From positions 62,001 through 126,000 of the forward strand of contig NZ_KB902277.1 in NCBI RefSeq assembly GCF_000379485.1: a stretch of 64,000 nt of DNA. The letters run 5' to 3'. Source of the DNA: Wenxinia marina DSM 24838. GTDB taxonomy: Bacteria > Pseudomonadota > Alphaproteobacteria > Rhodobacterales > Rhodobacteraceae. Shown piece after piece: positions 22,299-30,908 of this stretch (positions are counted from its first letter, which is position 1; every line of letters begins with the position of its first letter). Position numbers and translations under genes: made by a program. The notes below the pieces were generated by a model that ran no database searches, was not told the DNA's origin, and saw nothing but the letters and a program-made list of their open reading frames with translations.

Positions 22299-22324
22299 AA
22301 AGGGCCCCCGAACGGGGGCCCTTT
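22299..22324 (+). terminator. Bidirectional terminator between eno and PRC-barrel gene
   Basis: An 11-bp perfect stem AAAGGGCCCCC/GGGGGCCCTTT with a GAAC loop. Because the arms end in A and T runs, it can serve both eno and the convergent PRC-barrel gene ending at 22342. Confidence 0.92.
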
Positions 22325-22341
22325 CCGTGGAATCCGCTGGT

Positions 22342-22827
22342 TTACCACCAGTTCTCGCCGACCTCGGGCAGGTTCGCGAGCTGCTCTTCGCTCAGCCGGG
22401 TGACGAACGAGTACTGATCCACTCCGGCCGACCGAACCATGCGGACGTCGTCCGACGTCACGATCACGTGGCTGTCGCCGATGTCGAGGAAGCCGCCGGT
22501 TTCGACGACGAGGCCTGCCATCGTGCCGTCAGGCGACAGGACGACGTCGGTCACGTTGCCGATCTGGTCCCAGTCGGTGTCGACTTCGTTGTAGTAGCCG
22601 ACGCTATCCCAATCGGCCTCGCCGATGTCGGCGTCGAGCGTGTAGACGTCGCCGTCGGTCAGCTCGCTGGTCCGGATCAGGTTGCCCATGTTCTCGGTGG
22701 AGACCATGCCGGACGCATAGCCGTCCTCGGAGACGCCGGTCATGTGCTGCTCGGCCAGGGCCGCGCCCGAAAGGCCGGTGGCGAGGGCGAGGGTCGCGGT
22801 CGTGAGGGTCATCTTGCGGATATGCAT
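22342..22827 (-). CDS. Exported PRC-barrel domain protein 1
   Basis: 161 residues with a Sec signal peptide (MHIRKMTLTTATLALATGLS, cleavage after GAALA). The mature part has a PRC-barrel-like module: LIRTSELTDGDVYTLDADIG, then IGNVTDVVLSPDGTMAGLVV and TGGFLDIGDSHVIV. It ends with VTRLSEEQLANLPEVGENWW, which recurs in variant form in the neighbouring gene, so the two are paralogues. The location is periplasm or membrane surface. PRC barrels usually mediate protein or RNA contacts; the role here is unknown. AAGGAGGACC lies upstream of the ATG. Confidence 0.85.
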   Translation of the reverse strand: MHIRKMTLTTATLALATGLSGAALAEQHMTGVSEDGYASGMVSTENMGNLIRTSELTDGDVYTLDADIGEADWDSVGYYNEVDTDWDQIGNVTDVVLSPDGTMAGLVVETGGFLDIGDSHVIVTSDDVRMVRSAGVDQYSFVTRLSEEQLANLPEVGENWW

Positions 22828-22934
22828 GGTGGTCCTCCTTCTTGGCTGTTTCGTTCTGGGTTCTGCGGACTCAACGGGCGGGCGCCGGTCCCGTTCCGAG
22901 ATTTCGGGACCTTTCGGCTCCTCGTGCCGGCGCC

Positions 22935-23471
22935 TCAGTCGTCCTCGGGGTCGAGCACGTCGTCGAGGTCGTCCAGCTCTTCCAGCTGCTCGTTGCTGAG
23001 GCGTGTCACGATGTAGAACTCGTCCTCGCCCGGCTGCTGCACCAGACGCAGGTCGGAGAGGGGGATCAGGACGTTCTTTTCGCCGATCCCGAGGAAACCT
23101 CCGACCTCCACCGTCACGCCCACCACACTCCCGGCCGGGTCGATGATGAGATCCTCGACCTCGCCCACCTCGCCCCAGTCGGCCGACACCGCGCCGAAGG
23201 GCTCGCCGCTGGTCCAGAAATTGGCGTCGTAGGCGTCAGCGAGGGCATAGACCCGCGCGTCCTCGATGTCCTCGGCGCGGACCATCGGCCCGGTCGGCTG
23301 CTCAGGCGCGTAGGTGGCCTCGGCGCCCGCGGTCTCCATCGGCGCATCGTCCGTCACCGCCTCGTCCTCCATCACGGCGCCCTCGAGCGCCGCCTCGGCC
23401 TCGTCGTTGGTGTCCTGCGCGACGAGCGGCGTGGCCGCGATCAGGGCGAGGGGGAGGGCATAGCGGAACAT
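22935..23471 (-). CDS. Exported PRC-barrel domain protein 2
   Basis: 178 residues from the ATG at the complement of 23469-23471. Signal peptide MFRYALPLALIAATPLVAQ, then an acidic low-complexity spacer (about residues 20-60), then the PRC-barrel module with VGEVEDLIIDPAGSVVGVTV and VGGFLGIGEKNVLIPLSDLR. The C-terminus VTRLSNEQLEELDDLDD matches the VTRLSEEQL ending of the neighbour. The gap to the neighbouring gene start is 107 bases. Probably an old tandem duplication. Confidence 0.85.
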   Translation of the reverse strand: MFRYALPLALIAATPLVAQDTNDEAEAALEGAVMEDEAVTDDAPMETAGAEATYAPEQPTGPMVRAEDIEDARVYALADAYDANFWTSGEPFGAVSADWGEVGEVEDLIIDPAGSVVGVTVEVGGFLGIGEKNVLIPLSDLRLVQQPGEDEFYIVTRLSNEQLEELDDLDDVLDPEDD

Positions 23472-23577
23472 GGGATGGCCTTTCACGTCTTCGGGATGCG
23501 CTGGCAACGCGGCGCGCGGCGCACAGGTTCCGGTCGCGCCCTTGCCGCCGCCCCGGTGCCGGCCTAGCAACGGGGGC

Positions 23578-24012
23578 ATGGAAGGCCAGGACATCATCCG
23601 CACGCTCGATCTGGCGCCGCACCCCGAGGGCGGCTGGTTCCGCCAGACCTGGATCGCCGAGGCCGCGCCCGGCGAACGCGCGTCCGGGACGTGCATCTAC
23701 TTCCTCCTGCTGGCGGGCGAGCGCAGCCACTGGCACCGGGTGGATGCCACCGAGATCTGGCACTTCCACGCGGGCGCGCCGCTGGTCCTGTCCGTCGCAG
23801 AGGCGGACGCGGGGCCGGCGGAGGACCTCGTTCTCGGCTCCGACCTCGCCGCCGGCGACCGGCCGCAGCGCATCGTACCCGAGGGATGGTGGCAGGCGGC
23901 GGCGACCACGGGCGACTGGACGCTGGTCAGCTGCACCGTCTCGCCCGGCTTCCGGTTCGAGGGATTCCAGCTTGCGGCGCCCGGCTTCGACATTCCCCGC
24001 GCCGATGGCTGA
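23578..24012 (+). CDS. DUF985 cupin-family protein
   Basis: 144 residues with the DUF985 signature: LAPHPEGGWFRQTWIAE at the N-terminus, GTCIYFLLLAGERSHWHRVD with two metal-ligand-like histidines, EIWHFHAGAPLVLSVAEADA, and PEGWWQAAATTGDWTLVSCT. Members are single-domain cupins related to sugar-epimerase-like proteins, and their function is uncertain. The stop overlaps the following TusA-like gene by 8 bases, so they form an operon. Confidence 0.88.
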   Translation: MEGQDIIRTLDLAPHPEGGWFRQTWIAEAAPGERASGTCIYFLLLAGERSHWHRVDATEIWHFHAGAPLVLSVAEADAGPAEDLVLGSDLAAGDRPQRIVPEGWWQAAATTGDWTLVSCTVSPGFRFEGFQLAAPGFDIPRADG

Positions 24013-24238
24013 GCGCCTCTCGGACGTCCGCGGGCTTAAATGCCCCCTGCCCGTCCTGCGCGCGCGCAAGCTGCTGATCGGGATGGCCCCGGGCGAGGTG
24101 CTGCGCCTTCTGTCCGACGATCCCGTGGCGGTGATCGACCTGCCGCATTTCTGCGCCGAGGCCGGGCACGACCTCGTCGGGACCGAGGCGGCGGAGGGCT
24201 GCGGCACCGCCTACCTCATCCGCAAGGGCAGCCCGTAG
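24005..24238 (+). CDS. TusA-family sulfur carrier protein
   Basis: 77 residues with the canonical DVRGLKCPLPVLRARKLL motif; Cys13 is the persulfide-bearing cysteine. This family carries sulfur from cysteine desulfurases to tRNA thiolation or other sulfur pathways. It overlaps the DUF985 gene by 8 bases. A second cysteine region HFCAEAGHDLV is also present. Which sulfur pathway it serves cannot be read here. Confidence 0.9.
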   Translation: MAERLSDVRGLKCPLPVLRARKLLIGMAPGEVLRLLSDDPVAVIDLPHFCAEAGHDLVGTEAAEGCGTAYLIRKGSP

Positions 24239-24247
24239 TAACGCGAA

Positions 24248-24272
24248 GGGCCGGGCTTGCGAGGCCCGGCCC
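24248..24272. terminator. Terminator hairpin between tusA-like gene and rne
   Basis: GGGCCGGGC and GCCCGGCCC form a perfect 9-bp stem with a 7-base loop between two convergent genes. The T run is weak on both strands, so termination may be partial. Confidence 0.6.
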
Positions 24273-24294
24273 GTTCAGTCTTCGTGCGGAAGGC

Positions 24295-27084
24295 TCAGCC
24301 GCGGCCGAGCGACCACCAGCCCCGCCGCTTCGGCTTGTCCGAGGTGTCCGCCTCGGCCAGTGCCGGCTCGCGGGTCTCGTCGTCCCTGGCTTTCTCCGGC
24401 TCGGGCTCGGCCTGCGCCTCCGGCTCCGCCGCTGCGGCGGACGCCGGCTCGGCCTCCGCCTCCGGCTCCGGCTCGGCGGCGGGCTCCGGCTCGGCCTGCG
24501 CCGCGACCTCGGGCTCCGTCGCGGGTTCGGGCGTGACCGCCTCGTCGGGCACCGCGGCGGCGGCCGATCCGGCGCTGTCGCCGTCACCGGGAACAGCCTC
24601 GACCGACTGTTCCGCGACCGGGGCCGGCTCGGGCGCCGGCTCGGTCTCCGCCTTCTTGCGGCGGGTGCGGCGCTTGGGCTTCTCCTCGACCACCGGCTCG
24701 GGCTGGGCCTCGGCGGCGGCCGCCACCGTCTCGGCGACCCCTTCCGTCTCGGTCGACCCGGCGGGCTCCTCGGTCTTGCGGCGGGTGCGGCTGCGGCGGC
24801 GCTTGGGCTTCTCCTCGGCCTCGGCGGCCTCGGCGGGCGCCTCCGCCTCGGCCTGCTCCGCGGCGGGCTCGGGCACGCCTTCGGTGGCGGGCTCGTCGGA
24901 GTCGTCGTCCGACGACTCGTCGCCGTTCTCGCCGTTGTTCGCCTCGTCGCCGGGCTTGCGGCCCTTGCGGCGGCGGCGGCGCCGCTTCTTCTTCGGCCGG
25001 TCGTCGCCGGCCTGCTCGTCGCGCGCCTCCTCGGCCTTGTCGCCGGCCTCCGCCTCGGCGGTGTCCTCGTCGGCCTCTTCCTCGGCCACATCCGCGTCGT
25101 CGTCGTACTCGTCCGCGACCAGCGCCGCCGTCGTGTGCGACACGACCGGCCCCGTCACCTCGGGCACAGCCCGCATGGCGGTCTTGAACTTCTCCACCAT
25201 GTAGTCCGGCGACACGAGCGTGAGGTCGGCCTCCAGCCGGACGCTCATGCCGTAGCGCGCCTCGATCTGGGCGATGTGCTCGCGCTTGTGGTTGATCAGG
25301 TAGTTGACGATCCCGACCGGCGCCTTGACCAGCACCTCCTTGGTGCGGCCGCGGACGCCCTCTTCCTCGATCTGGCGCAGGATCGACAGCGCGACGTTGT
25401 CGTCCGAGCGCAGCAGGCCCGTGCCGTGGCAGTGCGGGCAGGGCTGCGTCGTCGCCTCGAGCATGCCGGGGCGCAGACGCTGGCGCGACATCTCCAGCAG
25501 GCCGAAGCCCGAGATGCGGCCGAGCTGGATGCGCGCGCGGTCGGTCTTGAGCTTGTCCTTGAGGCGCTTCTCGACGGCGGCGTTGTTCTTGCGCTCGTCC
25601 ATGTCGATGAAGTCGATGACGATCAGGCCGGCGAGGTCGCGCAGGCGCAGCTGGCGGGCCACCTCCTCGGCCGCCTCGAGGTTCGTCTTGAGCGCCGTCT
25701 GCTCGATCGAGCCCTCCTTGGTGGCCCGGCCGGAGTTCACGTCGATCGCGACAAGCGCCTCGGTCACGCCGATCACGATGTAGCCGCCGGAGGGCAGCTG
25801 CACGGTCGGGTTGAACATGGCGTTGAGGTAGCTCTCGACCTGGTAGCGGGCGAACAGCGGCAGGTTGTCGCCGTAGGGTTTCACGTTCTTGGCGTGGGAC
25901 GGCATGATCATCTTCATGAAGTCCTTGGCCGTCCGGTAGCCGTCCGCGCCCTCGACGATCACCTCGTCGATCTCCTTGGAATAGAGATCGCGGATCGACC
26001 GCTTGATGAGATCCCCTTCCTCGTAGATCCGGGCCGGCGCGATGCTCTTGAGCGTCAGCTCGCGGATCTGCTCCCACAGGCGCTGCAGGTATTCGTAGTC
26101 GCGCTTGATCTCGGACTTGGTCCGCTGGCTGCCTGCGGTGCGGATGATCAGGCCCGCGCCCTCGGGCACGGCCATCTCGCCCGCGATCTCCTTGAGCTTC
26201 TTGCGGTCGACGGCATTGGTGATCTTGCGGCTGATGCCGCCGCCCCGGGCGGTGTTCGGCATCAGCACGCAGTAGCGGCCGGCGAGGCTGAGGTAGGTGG
26301 TCAGCGCGGCGCCCTTGTTGCCCCGCTCTTCCTTGACGACCTGGACCAGCATGATCTGCCGGACCTTCACGACCTCCTGGATCTTGTACTTGCGGGCCCG
26401 CGGCTTGCGGACCGGGCGCACGTCCTCGATGTCGTCCTCGTCGGCGACGGATTCGATCGTGTCGTCCTTCTCGGGCGGGGCCTCGGGGCCGCCGTCCTCG
26501 TCGTCGTCCTCGCCGGCGGCGGGCGTCTCGACCGGAGTCTCGGCGACCGTTTCCATCGGCGAAGCGCCTTCGGGGGTGTCGCCTTCGCCGTCCTCGTCCT
26601 CGCCGAGGTCGATCGTCTCCATCCCCTCGGGATGTTTCGACGCGACGGCGTCGCCCTTCGACGACGCGGCCCGGCTGCGCGAGCGCGACCGCGAGCGGCG
26701 GCGGCCGCGCGGCTTGTCGCCGTCCTCGTCGTCTTCGTCGTCGGACGAGTCGCCGTTGTCCTCGTGCGCCTCGGCCTGGGCCTTCAGGCTCTCGGCGTAG
26801 GCGCGCTCCTCGGCGAGCAGGGCCTGCCGGTCGGCGATGGGGATCTGGTAGTAGTCAGGGTGGATTTCCGAGAAGGCGAGAAAGCCGTGCCGGTTCCCGC
26901 CGTAATCCACGAATGCCGCCTGCAGCGACGGCTCCACGCGGGTGACCTTGGCGAGGTATATGTTGCCGGCGAGCTGCCGCTTGGCGGCACTCTCGAAATC
27001 AAACTCCTCGACCTTGTTTCCGTCCACCACCACGACCCGGGTCTCTTCCGGGTGGGTGGCATCGATCAGCATTTTCCTGGGCAT
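24295..27084 (-). CDS. rne: Ribonuclease E
   Basis: 929 residues from the ATG at the complement of 27082-27084 (MPRKMLIDATHPEETRVVVV); a longer open frame upstream lacks family similarity. The S1 RNA-binding domain is split, as in alphaproteobacteria, by an acidic/Arg-Ser-rich insert (about residues 80-200). The DNase I-like core carries metal-binding AIDVNSG and VIDFIDM, and the Zn-link cysteines are in PCPHCHGTG. The last ~300 residues are a disordered scaffold with alternating Lys/Arg blocks and acidic Pro-Glu-Ala stretches, where degradosome partners usually dock. It makes endonucleolytic cuts in mRNA and rRNA. Confidence 0.97.
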   Translation of the reverse strand: MPRKMLIDATHPEETRVVVVDGNKVEEFDFESAAKRQLAGNIYLAKVTRVEPSLQAAFVDYGGNRHGFLAFSEIHPDYYQIPIADRQALLAEERAYAESLKAQAEAHEDNGDSSDDEDDEDGDKPRGRRRSRSRSRSRAASSKGDAVASKHPEGMETIDLGEDEDGEGDTPEGASPMETVAETPVETPAAGEDDDEDGGPEAPPEKDDTIESVADEDDIEDVRPVRKPRARKYKIQEVVKVRQIMLVQVVKEERGNKGAALTTYLSLAGRYCVLMPNTARGGGISRKITNAVDRKKLKEIAGEMAVPEGAGLIIRTAGSQRTKSEIKRDYEYLQRLWEQIRELTLKSIAPARIYEEGDLIKRSIRDLYSKEIDEVIVEGADGYRTAKDFMKMIMPSHAKNVKPYGDNLPLFARYQVESYLNAMFNPTVQLPSGGYIVIGVTEALVAIDVNSGRATKEGSIEQTALKTNLEAAEEVARQLRLRDLAGLIVIDFIDMDERKNNAAVEKRLKDKLKTDRARIQLGRISGFGLLEMSRQRLRPGMLEATTQPCPHCHGTGLLRSDDNVALSILRQIEEEGVRGRTKEVLVKAPVGIVNYLINHKREHIAQIEARYGMSVRLEADLTLVSPDYMVEKFKTAMRAVPEVTGPVVSHTTAALVADEYDDDADVAEEEADEDTAEAEAGDKAEEARDEQAGDDRPKKKRRRRRRKGRKPGDEANNGENGDESSDDDSDEPATEGVPEPAAEQAEAEAPAEAAEAEEKPKRRRSRTRRKTEEPAGSTETEGVAETVAAAAEAQPEPVVEEKPKRRTRRKKAETEPAPEPAPVAEQSVEAVPGDGDSAGSAAAAVPDEAVTPEPATEPEVAAQAEPEPAAEPEPEAEAEPASAAAAEPEAQAEPEPEKARDDETREPALAEADTSDKPKRRGWWSLGRG

Positions 27085-27766
27085 TTTGTCCGATTGCACG
27101 CAAGCGCCGCCCCGGTCCTGACGGGCCGGGAGGGGGGTTGGCGTGACTGTCAGGGGCGTGCCGCGCCGCAGCCGCGACCACGCCCCTCGGGGCGGTCGGT
27201 TCGGCGGCAGGGGTGCGTGCGCTTGGCATCGCGTTTCGACTCCGACGCCTACCCCGTCACCGGAGCGCGGCGCCCGTTTCTTTCCCCGGGCGGGACCGGA
27301 CCTTTCGGGAAGCGGCACGCCGTCGGGGAATCTCGCGGCCCGTCACCGGGCCGATCCAGTCTGCGCAGGCCCCGGCTTGAAGGGCCGCGGCGTCCTGCGG
27401 CAGAAATTCCGACCGGACCGGCAAGGGCTGCGCGCCCCTCGGTCCGTTCCCCCTACATAGGGGAAAGGTGCGGCCCAATACAATCGGAAATGTAACTGCA
27501 GCGCGACGTGTCGCCGGCTGGCCCGGCCCACGCCGTCGGCCCGGCCCGAGACCTCGCAACCGAGCGACCTTGCGAGGCCGGATGATGACCGCCGCGCGAC
27601 GTGCGGGATCGCTGACCCCGTGACCGTGCGGGTGGCGGCAGAGCCGACGAAGAGGTCAAGGCCGCCCCTGGCAGGACCAGCGTGGAGATAAGCCACCGGT
27701 CCGCTGCCAGCCGCCCGCAGGCGGCGAAAGCGGGCGCGCCCGGGAGGACCTCCCGCCGCCCTGCCC
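27085..27766 (-). other. Long rne upstream/leader region
   Basis: 682 bases with no credible gene between dctD and rne. The proposed rne promoter at 27455-27484 would give a leader of about 360 bases rich in GC hairpins, in keeping with the long, structured rne leaders used for autoregulation in other bacteria. Upstream of it, an inverted repeat CCTCGCAA-10-TTGCGAGG lies at 27552-27577, about 190 bases past the dctD stop, without a T run. Nothing else recognisable was found. Confidence 0.5.
27448..27484 (-). promoter_or_regulatory. Candidate rne promoter with palindrome over the -10
   Basis: On the minus strand TTGTAT (27479-27484) and TATGTA (27455-27460) are separated by 18 bases. The -10 lies inside the palindrome CCCCTACATAGGGG (27451-27464), extendable to TTCCCC and GGGGAA arms with one extra C. 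The sequence is AT-richer than its surroundings. A repressor site is possible. Confidence 0.5.
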
Positions 27767-29098
27767 TCACAGATAGTCGGACCGCTGCAGCCCGTACTTC
27801 GCCATCTTCTCGTTCAGCGTCCGGCGCGGCAGCTGCAGCTCTTCCATGACCCCGACGATGGAACCCTTGTGGCGGCGCATCGTGTTGTCGATCAGCATCC
27901 GCTCGAACGCCTCGACGAACTCCTTGAGCGGCTTGCCTTCGGTCGTCATCGCCGGCTTGCTGTCGTCGGTGTCGGCCATCAGCAGCGAGGCGATCGTGCC
28001 GGTGCCGCGGCGGTTCTGCAGCACCGCCCGCTCGGCCACGTTGATGAGCTGGCGGACGTTGCCGGGCCACGGCGCCTGCAGCAGCTGCGCCGCCTCCTGC
28101 GCGGTGACCTGCGGCGCGTCGCAGCCGTACTCCTCGGCATACTGCTCGCTGAGGCGGGTGAAGAGCGTGAGGATGTCCTCGCCCCGCTGGCGCAGCGGCG
28201 GCACGACGATCCGGAGCGCGGCGAGGCGGTAGAACAGATCCGGCCGCAGCACGCTCTCGGACGTCTTGCCCTCGTCCTGCAGGTTCGAGATCGCGACGAT
28301 CCGCGTCTCGCCCGGGCTGCCCTGCTCGTTAATCGCGGTCAGCAGGCGCGCCTGCATGGACGAGGACAGCGCCTCGACGTCCTCCAGGACCAGCGTCCCG
28401 CCCCGCGCCTCCTCCATCGCCGGCAGCGGCTCGCCGTCCTCGACCGGGCCGAACAGGCGGCGGGGCAGCGTCTCCTCGTCGAGGGCGCCGCAGGAGATCA
28501 GGACGAACTTCTTGGACGCGCGGCTGCCCACGGCGTGCAGCGCGTGCGCCACCAGCGTCTTGCCGGTGCCGGTCTCGCCCTCGATGAGGACGTGCCCGTC
28601 GGCCTGGCCGAGGTCGAGGATGTCCTCCTTCAGCCGCTCCATCGCCGGAGAGGCGCCGATCAGCTTCTTCATCAGCGCCGAGCCGTCCGACAGCTCCTTG
28701 CGCAGCGCCCGGTTGTCGAGCGTGAGGCGCCTTGCCTGGCTGGCCTTCTTGGCCAGCTCGGTCATCCGGTCGGGGTTAAACGGCTTCTCCAGGAAGTCGA
28801 ACGCGCCGATCCGCATCGCCTCCACCGCCATCGGCACGTCGCCGTGGCCGGTGATCATGATGACCGGCAGCATCGAATCGACGCTCTTCAGCTTCTTGAG
28901 GAACTGCATCCCGTCCATGCCGGGCATCTTGATGTCGCTGACAACGATGCCCGGATAGTCGGCGCCGAGGCCGCGCAACGCGTCCTCCGCGCTGGCGAAC
29001 GTCTCGGTGTCAAACCCCGACAGGGCCAGCCACTGGCTGATCGACTGCCGCATGTCCTTCTCGTCGTCGACGATCGCGACCTTCATCGCCTTGCTCAT
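27767..29098 (-). CDS. dctD: DctD-type response regulator lacking the GAFTGA motif
   Basis: 443 residues. Receiver domain with phospho-acceptor Asp55 (VVSDIKMPG), AAA+ domain with Walker A GETGTGKT (about 174-181), and C-terminal HTH (HKGSIVGVMEELQLPRRTLN). The sigma-54 contact loop GAFTGA is absent: where it should be, near residues 215-230, the sequence reads RRLFGPVEDGEPLPAMEEAR. Walker B reads TLVLED, with Glu-Asp instead of the usual Asp-Glu. Together these argue that it does not remodel sigma-54 holoenzyme in the normal way. Pairs with dctB 10 bases upstream. Dicarboxylate control is inferred from family similarity. Confidence 0.85.
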   Translation of the reverse strand: MSKAMKVAIVDDEKDMRQSISQWLALSGFDTETFASAEDALRGLGADYPGIVVSDIKMPGMDGMQFLKKLKSVDSMLPVIMITGHGDVPMAVEAMRIGAFDFLEKPFNPDRMTELAKKASQARRLTLDNRALRKELSDGSALMKKLIGASPAMERLKEDILDLGQADGHVLIEGETGTGKTLVAHALHAVGSRASKKFVLISCGALDEETLPRRLFGPVEDGEPLPAMEEARGGTLVLEDVEALSSSMQARLLTAINEQGSPGETRIVAISNLQDEGKTSESVLRPDLFYRLAALRIVVPPLRQRGEDILTLFTRLSEQYAEEYGCDAPQVTAQEAAQLLQAPWPGNVRQLINVAERAVLQNRRGTGTIASLLMADTDDSKPAMTTEGKPLKEFVEAFERMLIDNTMRRHKGSIVGVMEELQLPRRTLNEKMAKYGLQRSDYL

Positions 29099-29108
29099 CG
29101 CCTCACTC

Positions 29109-30872
29109 CTATTCCGCCGCCTCGCGGCCGGCCTCCCAGGTCGGGAGCTGCACCTCGAAGACCGCGCCGCCGCCCGCCGAGTTGCGGGCGGTCAGTCGAC
29201 CGCCGAGGTCGTTTATGATGCCGGACGAAATGGCAAGGCCCAGCCCGACGCCCTCGCCCTTCTCCTTGGTGGTATAGAAAGGCTCGAAGAGCTGTTCGAG
29301 GTCCTCGATGCCGGGACCGTTGTCACGCACGGTCAGCCGCATCGTCCGGCCGGTGGCCAGCACGATCTCGATCCGCGGCGTGGGCGTGGTCTTGGTGGCG
29401 TCGATGGCATTGCGCAACAGGTTGATGATGACCTGCTCCAGCCGCAGACGGTCGCCGAAGATCATCACCGGCTCGGCGGGCAGCGTGCGCTTGATCTCGA
29501 CCTGCCGCGTCTTGAGCTGCGGCTCCATCATCGCCAGCGCCGAGGACAGCGCGGCCCGTGCGTCCACGGGTTCGAACGCATCCTGCCCCTTGCGGGCGTA
29601 GGACTTCAGCTGGCGGGTGATGGCGCCCATCCGGTCGATCAGGTCGTCGATCCGCTGGAAGCTCGACAGCGCCTCGTCGGGGCGCTTGCGCTGCAGCAGC
29701 AGGCGTGCGCCGGCGAGGTAGGTCTTCATCGCGGCCAGCGGCTGGTTCAGCTCGTGGCTGACGGCCGCCGACATCTCGCCCAGCACCGCCAGTTTGGACG
29801 ATTGCTGCAGCGACTGCTCTGCCACCTCGAGGCTCTTCTCGGCCTTCTCGCGCTCGGCGATCTCCCGCTGCAGCGCGGCGTTCAGCGCGCGGAGTTCTGC
29901 CGACTCGCGCTGGAAGAGGACGAGCCGGGAGGCCGTCTTGCGGCCTGACAGCCAGAAGGCGAAGGCCAGAAGTATTGCGAATCCCATGATCTCGAGCGCG
30001 AGGACGCCGTTCACCCGCTCGCGGACCGAGTTGTAGGTGGTGAAGCCCACCATCGTCCAACCCTGGAACGGCACCCGCATCTCGCGGCGCATCACCGCCT
30101 CGCCGCGGAAGTAGGCCTCGATCGGAAGGGCGGTCCAGTCTCGGGTGGCGCGGATCGCCCGCTCGATGGCGGAGGGCGCGTCGGCAACCTCCAGCGCCTC
30201 GGTCTCCTGCAGGCCGCGCCAGCGCGGCTCGGTGGCGAGAATGACGGTGCCGGAGCTGTCGGTGACGATCACCGCGTCCGACGTGCCGGCCCAGCTGCGC
30301 TCCAGCTTGGCGAGGTCGACCTCCACCGCGATGACGCCGAGGAGGTTCCGGTCGCTCTCGATCTTGCGGGAATAATGAAAGGCGTAGGCGCCCGAATCCC
30401 GTCGCCAGCTGGTGAATACGGTGCCCGAGGAGCGCAGCGCCTCGACGAAGAACGGCGAGTTGCGCTGGTTCTCGCCGAGGCGGGCTCGGTCCGTCGCGGC
30501 GACGACACGCCCGTCGCGGTCGTACAGGACGAGAGAGGCGGCGCCGATCTCGTCCACGAAGGTCAGCAGGCGCTGGGTGGAACGGGAATAGTCGCCCGAG
30601 TTCAGCGCGCCGATCAGCTCGGGGTCGCGGGCGAGGAGCTGGGGGACGATGGAGTTCCGCTGCAGTTCGGCCACGAGGTTTCCGACGTTCAGCGTCAGGC
30701 GCACCTCGGCGCGGTTGCGCGTCGTTTCGGTGAAGCGCTCGGTCAGGTACTGGTTGGTGAACCATATGACGGCGAGCGCGACGATGCAGAACAGGCCGAT
30801 CGCGATCCGCGCCCAGACGGCACGGCTCGCCTCGGTGCCGTCGGAGGCGGCGGGTTCGGCCTGGTCGTTCAT
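29109..30872 (-). CDS. dctB: DctB-type sensor histidine kinase
   Basis: 587 residues. A transmembrane helix near residues 30-45 precedes a periplasmic double-Cache/PDC-like sensor containing GALNSGDYSRSTQRLLTFVD and NLLGVIAVEVDLAKLERSWA; a second helix ends near residue 300, followed by a coiled coil, an H-box AAVSHELNQPLAAMKTY, and ATPase N/G boxes (NLLRNAIDATKTT, DNGPGIEDLEQLF, GLGLAISSGI). This is the DctB layout, which senses C4-dicarboxylates for dctA control. No dctA is in the window. It lies 36 bases after purQ and may be co-transcribed. Confidence 0.85.
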   Translation of the reverse strand: MNDQAEPAASDGTEASRAVWARIAIGLFCIVALAVIWFTNQYLTERFTETTRNRAEVRLTLNVGNLVAELQRNSIVPQLLARDPELIGALNSGDYSRSTQRLLTFVDEIGAASLVLYDRDGRVVAATDRARLGENQRNSPFFVEALRSSGTVFTSWRRDSGAYAFHYSRKIESDRNLLGVIAVEVDLAKLERSWAGTSDAVIVTDSSGTVILATEPRWRGLQETEALEVADAPSAIERAIRATRDWTALPIEAYFRGEAVMRREMRVPFQGWTMVGFTTYNSVRERVNGVLALEIMGFAILLAFAFWLSGRKTASRLVLFQRESAELRALNAALQREIAEREKAEKSLEVAEQSLQQSSKLAVLGEMSAAVSHELNQPLAAMKTYLAGARLLLQRKRPDEALSSFQRIDDLIDRMGAITRQLKSYARKGQDAFEPVDARAALSSALAMMEPQLKTRQVEIKRTLPAEPVMIFGDRLRLEQVIINLLRNAIDATKTTPTPRIEIVLATGRTMRLTVRDNGPGIEDLEQLFEPFYTTKEKGEGVGLGLAISSGIINDLGGRLTARNSAGGGAVFEVQLPTWEAGREAAE

Positions 30873-30908
30873 GGGCGGAGTCTAGGGTCGCAACCCCGGC
30901 GGCTCAAG

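Noticed and set aside
24040-27495. 1151-codon open frame on the plus strand antisense to rne
   Set aside because: It is the shadow of a GC-rich gene: low-complexity Arg/Gly/Leu-rich translation, no family motif, and the opposite frame is an unmistakable RNase E.
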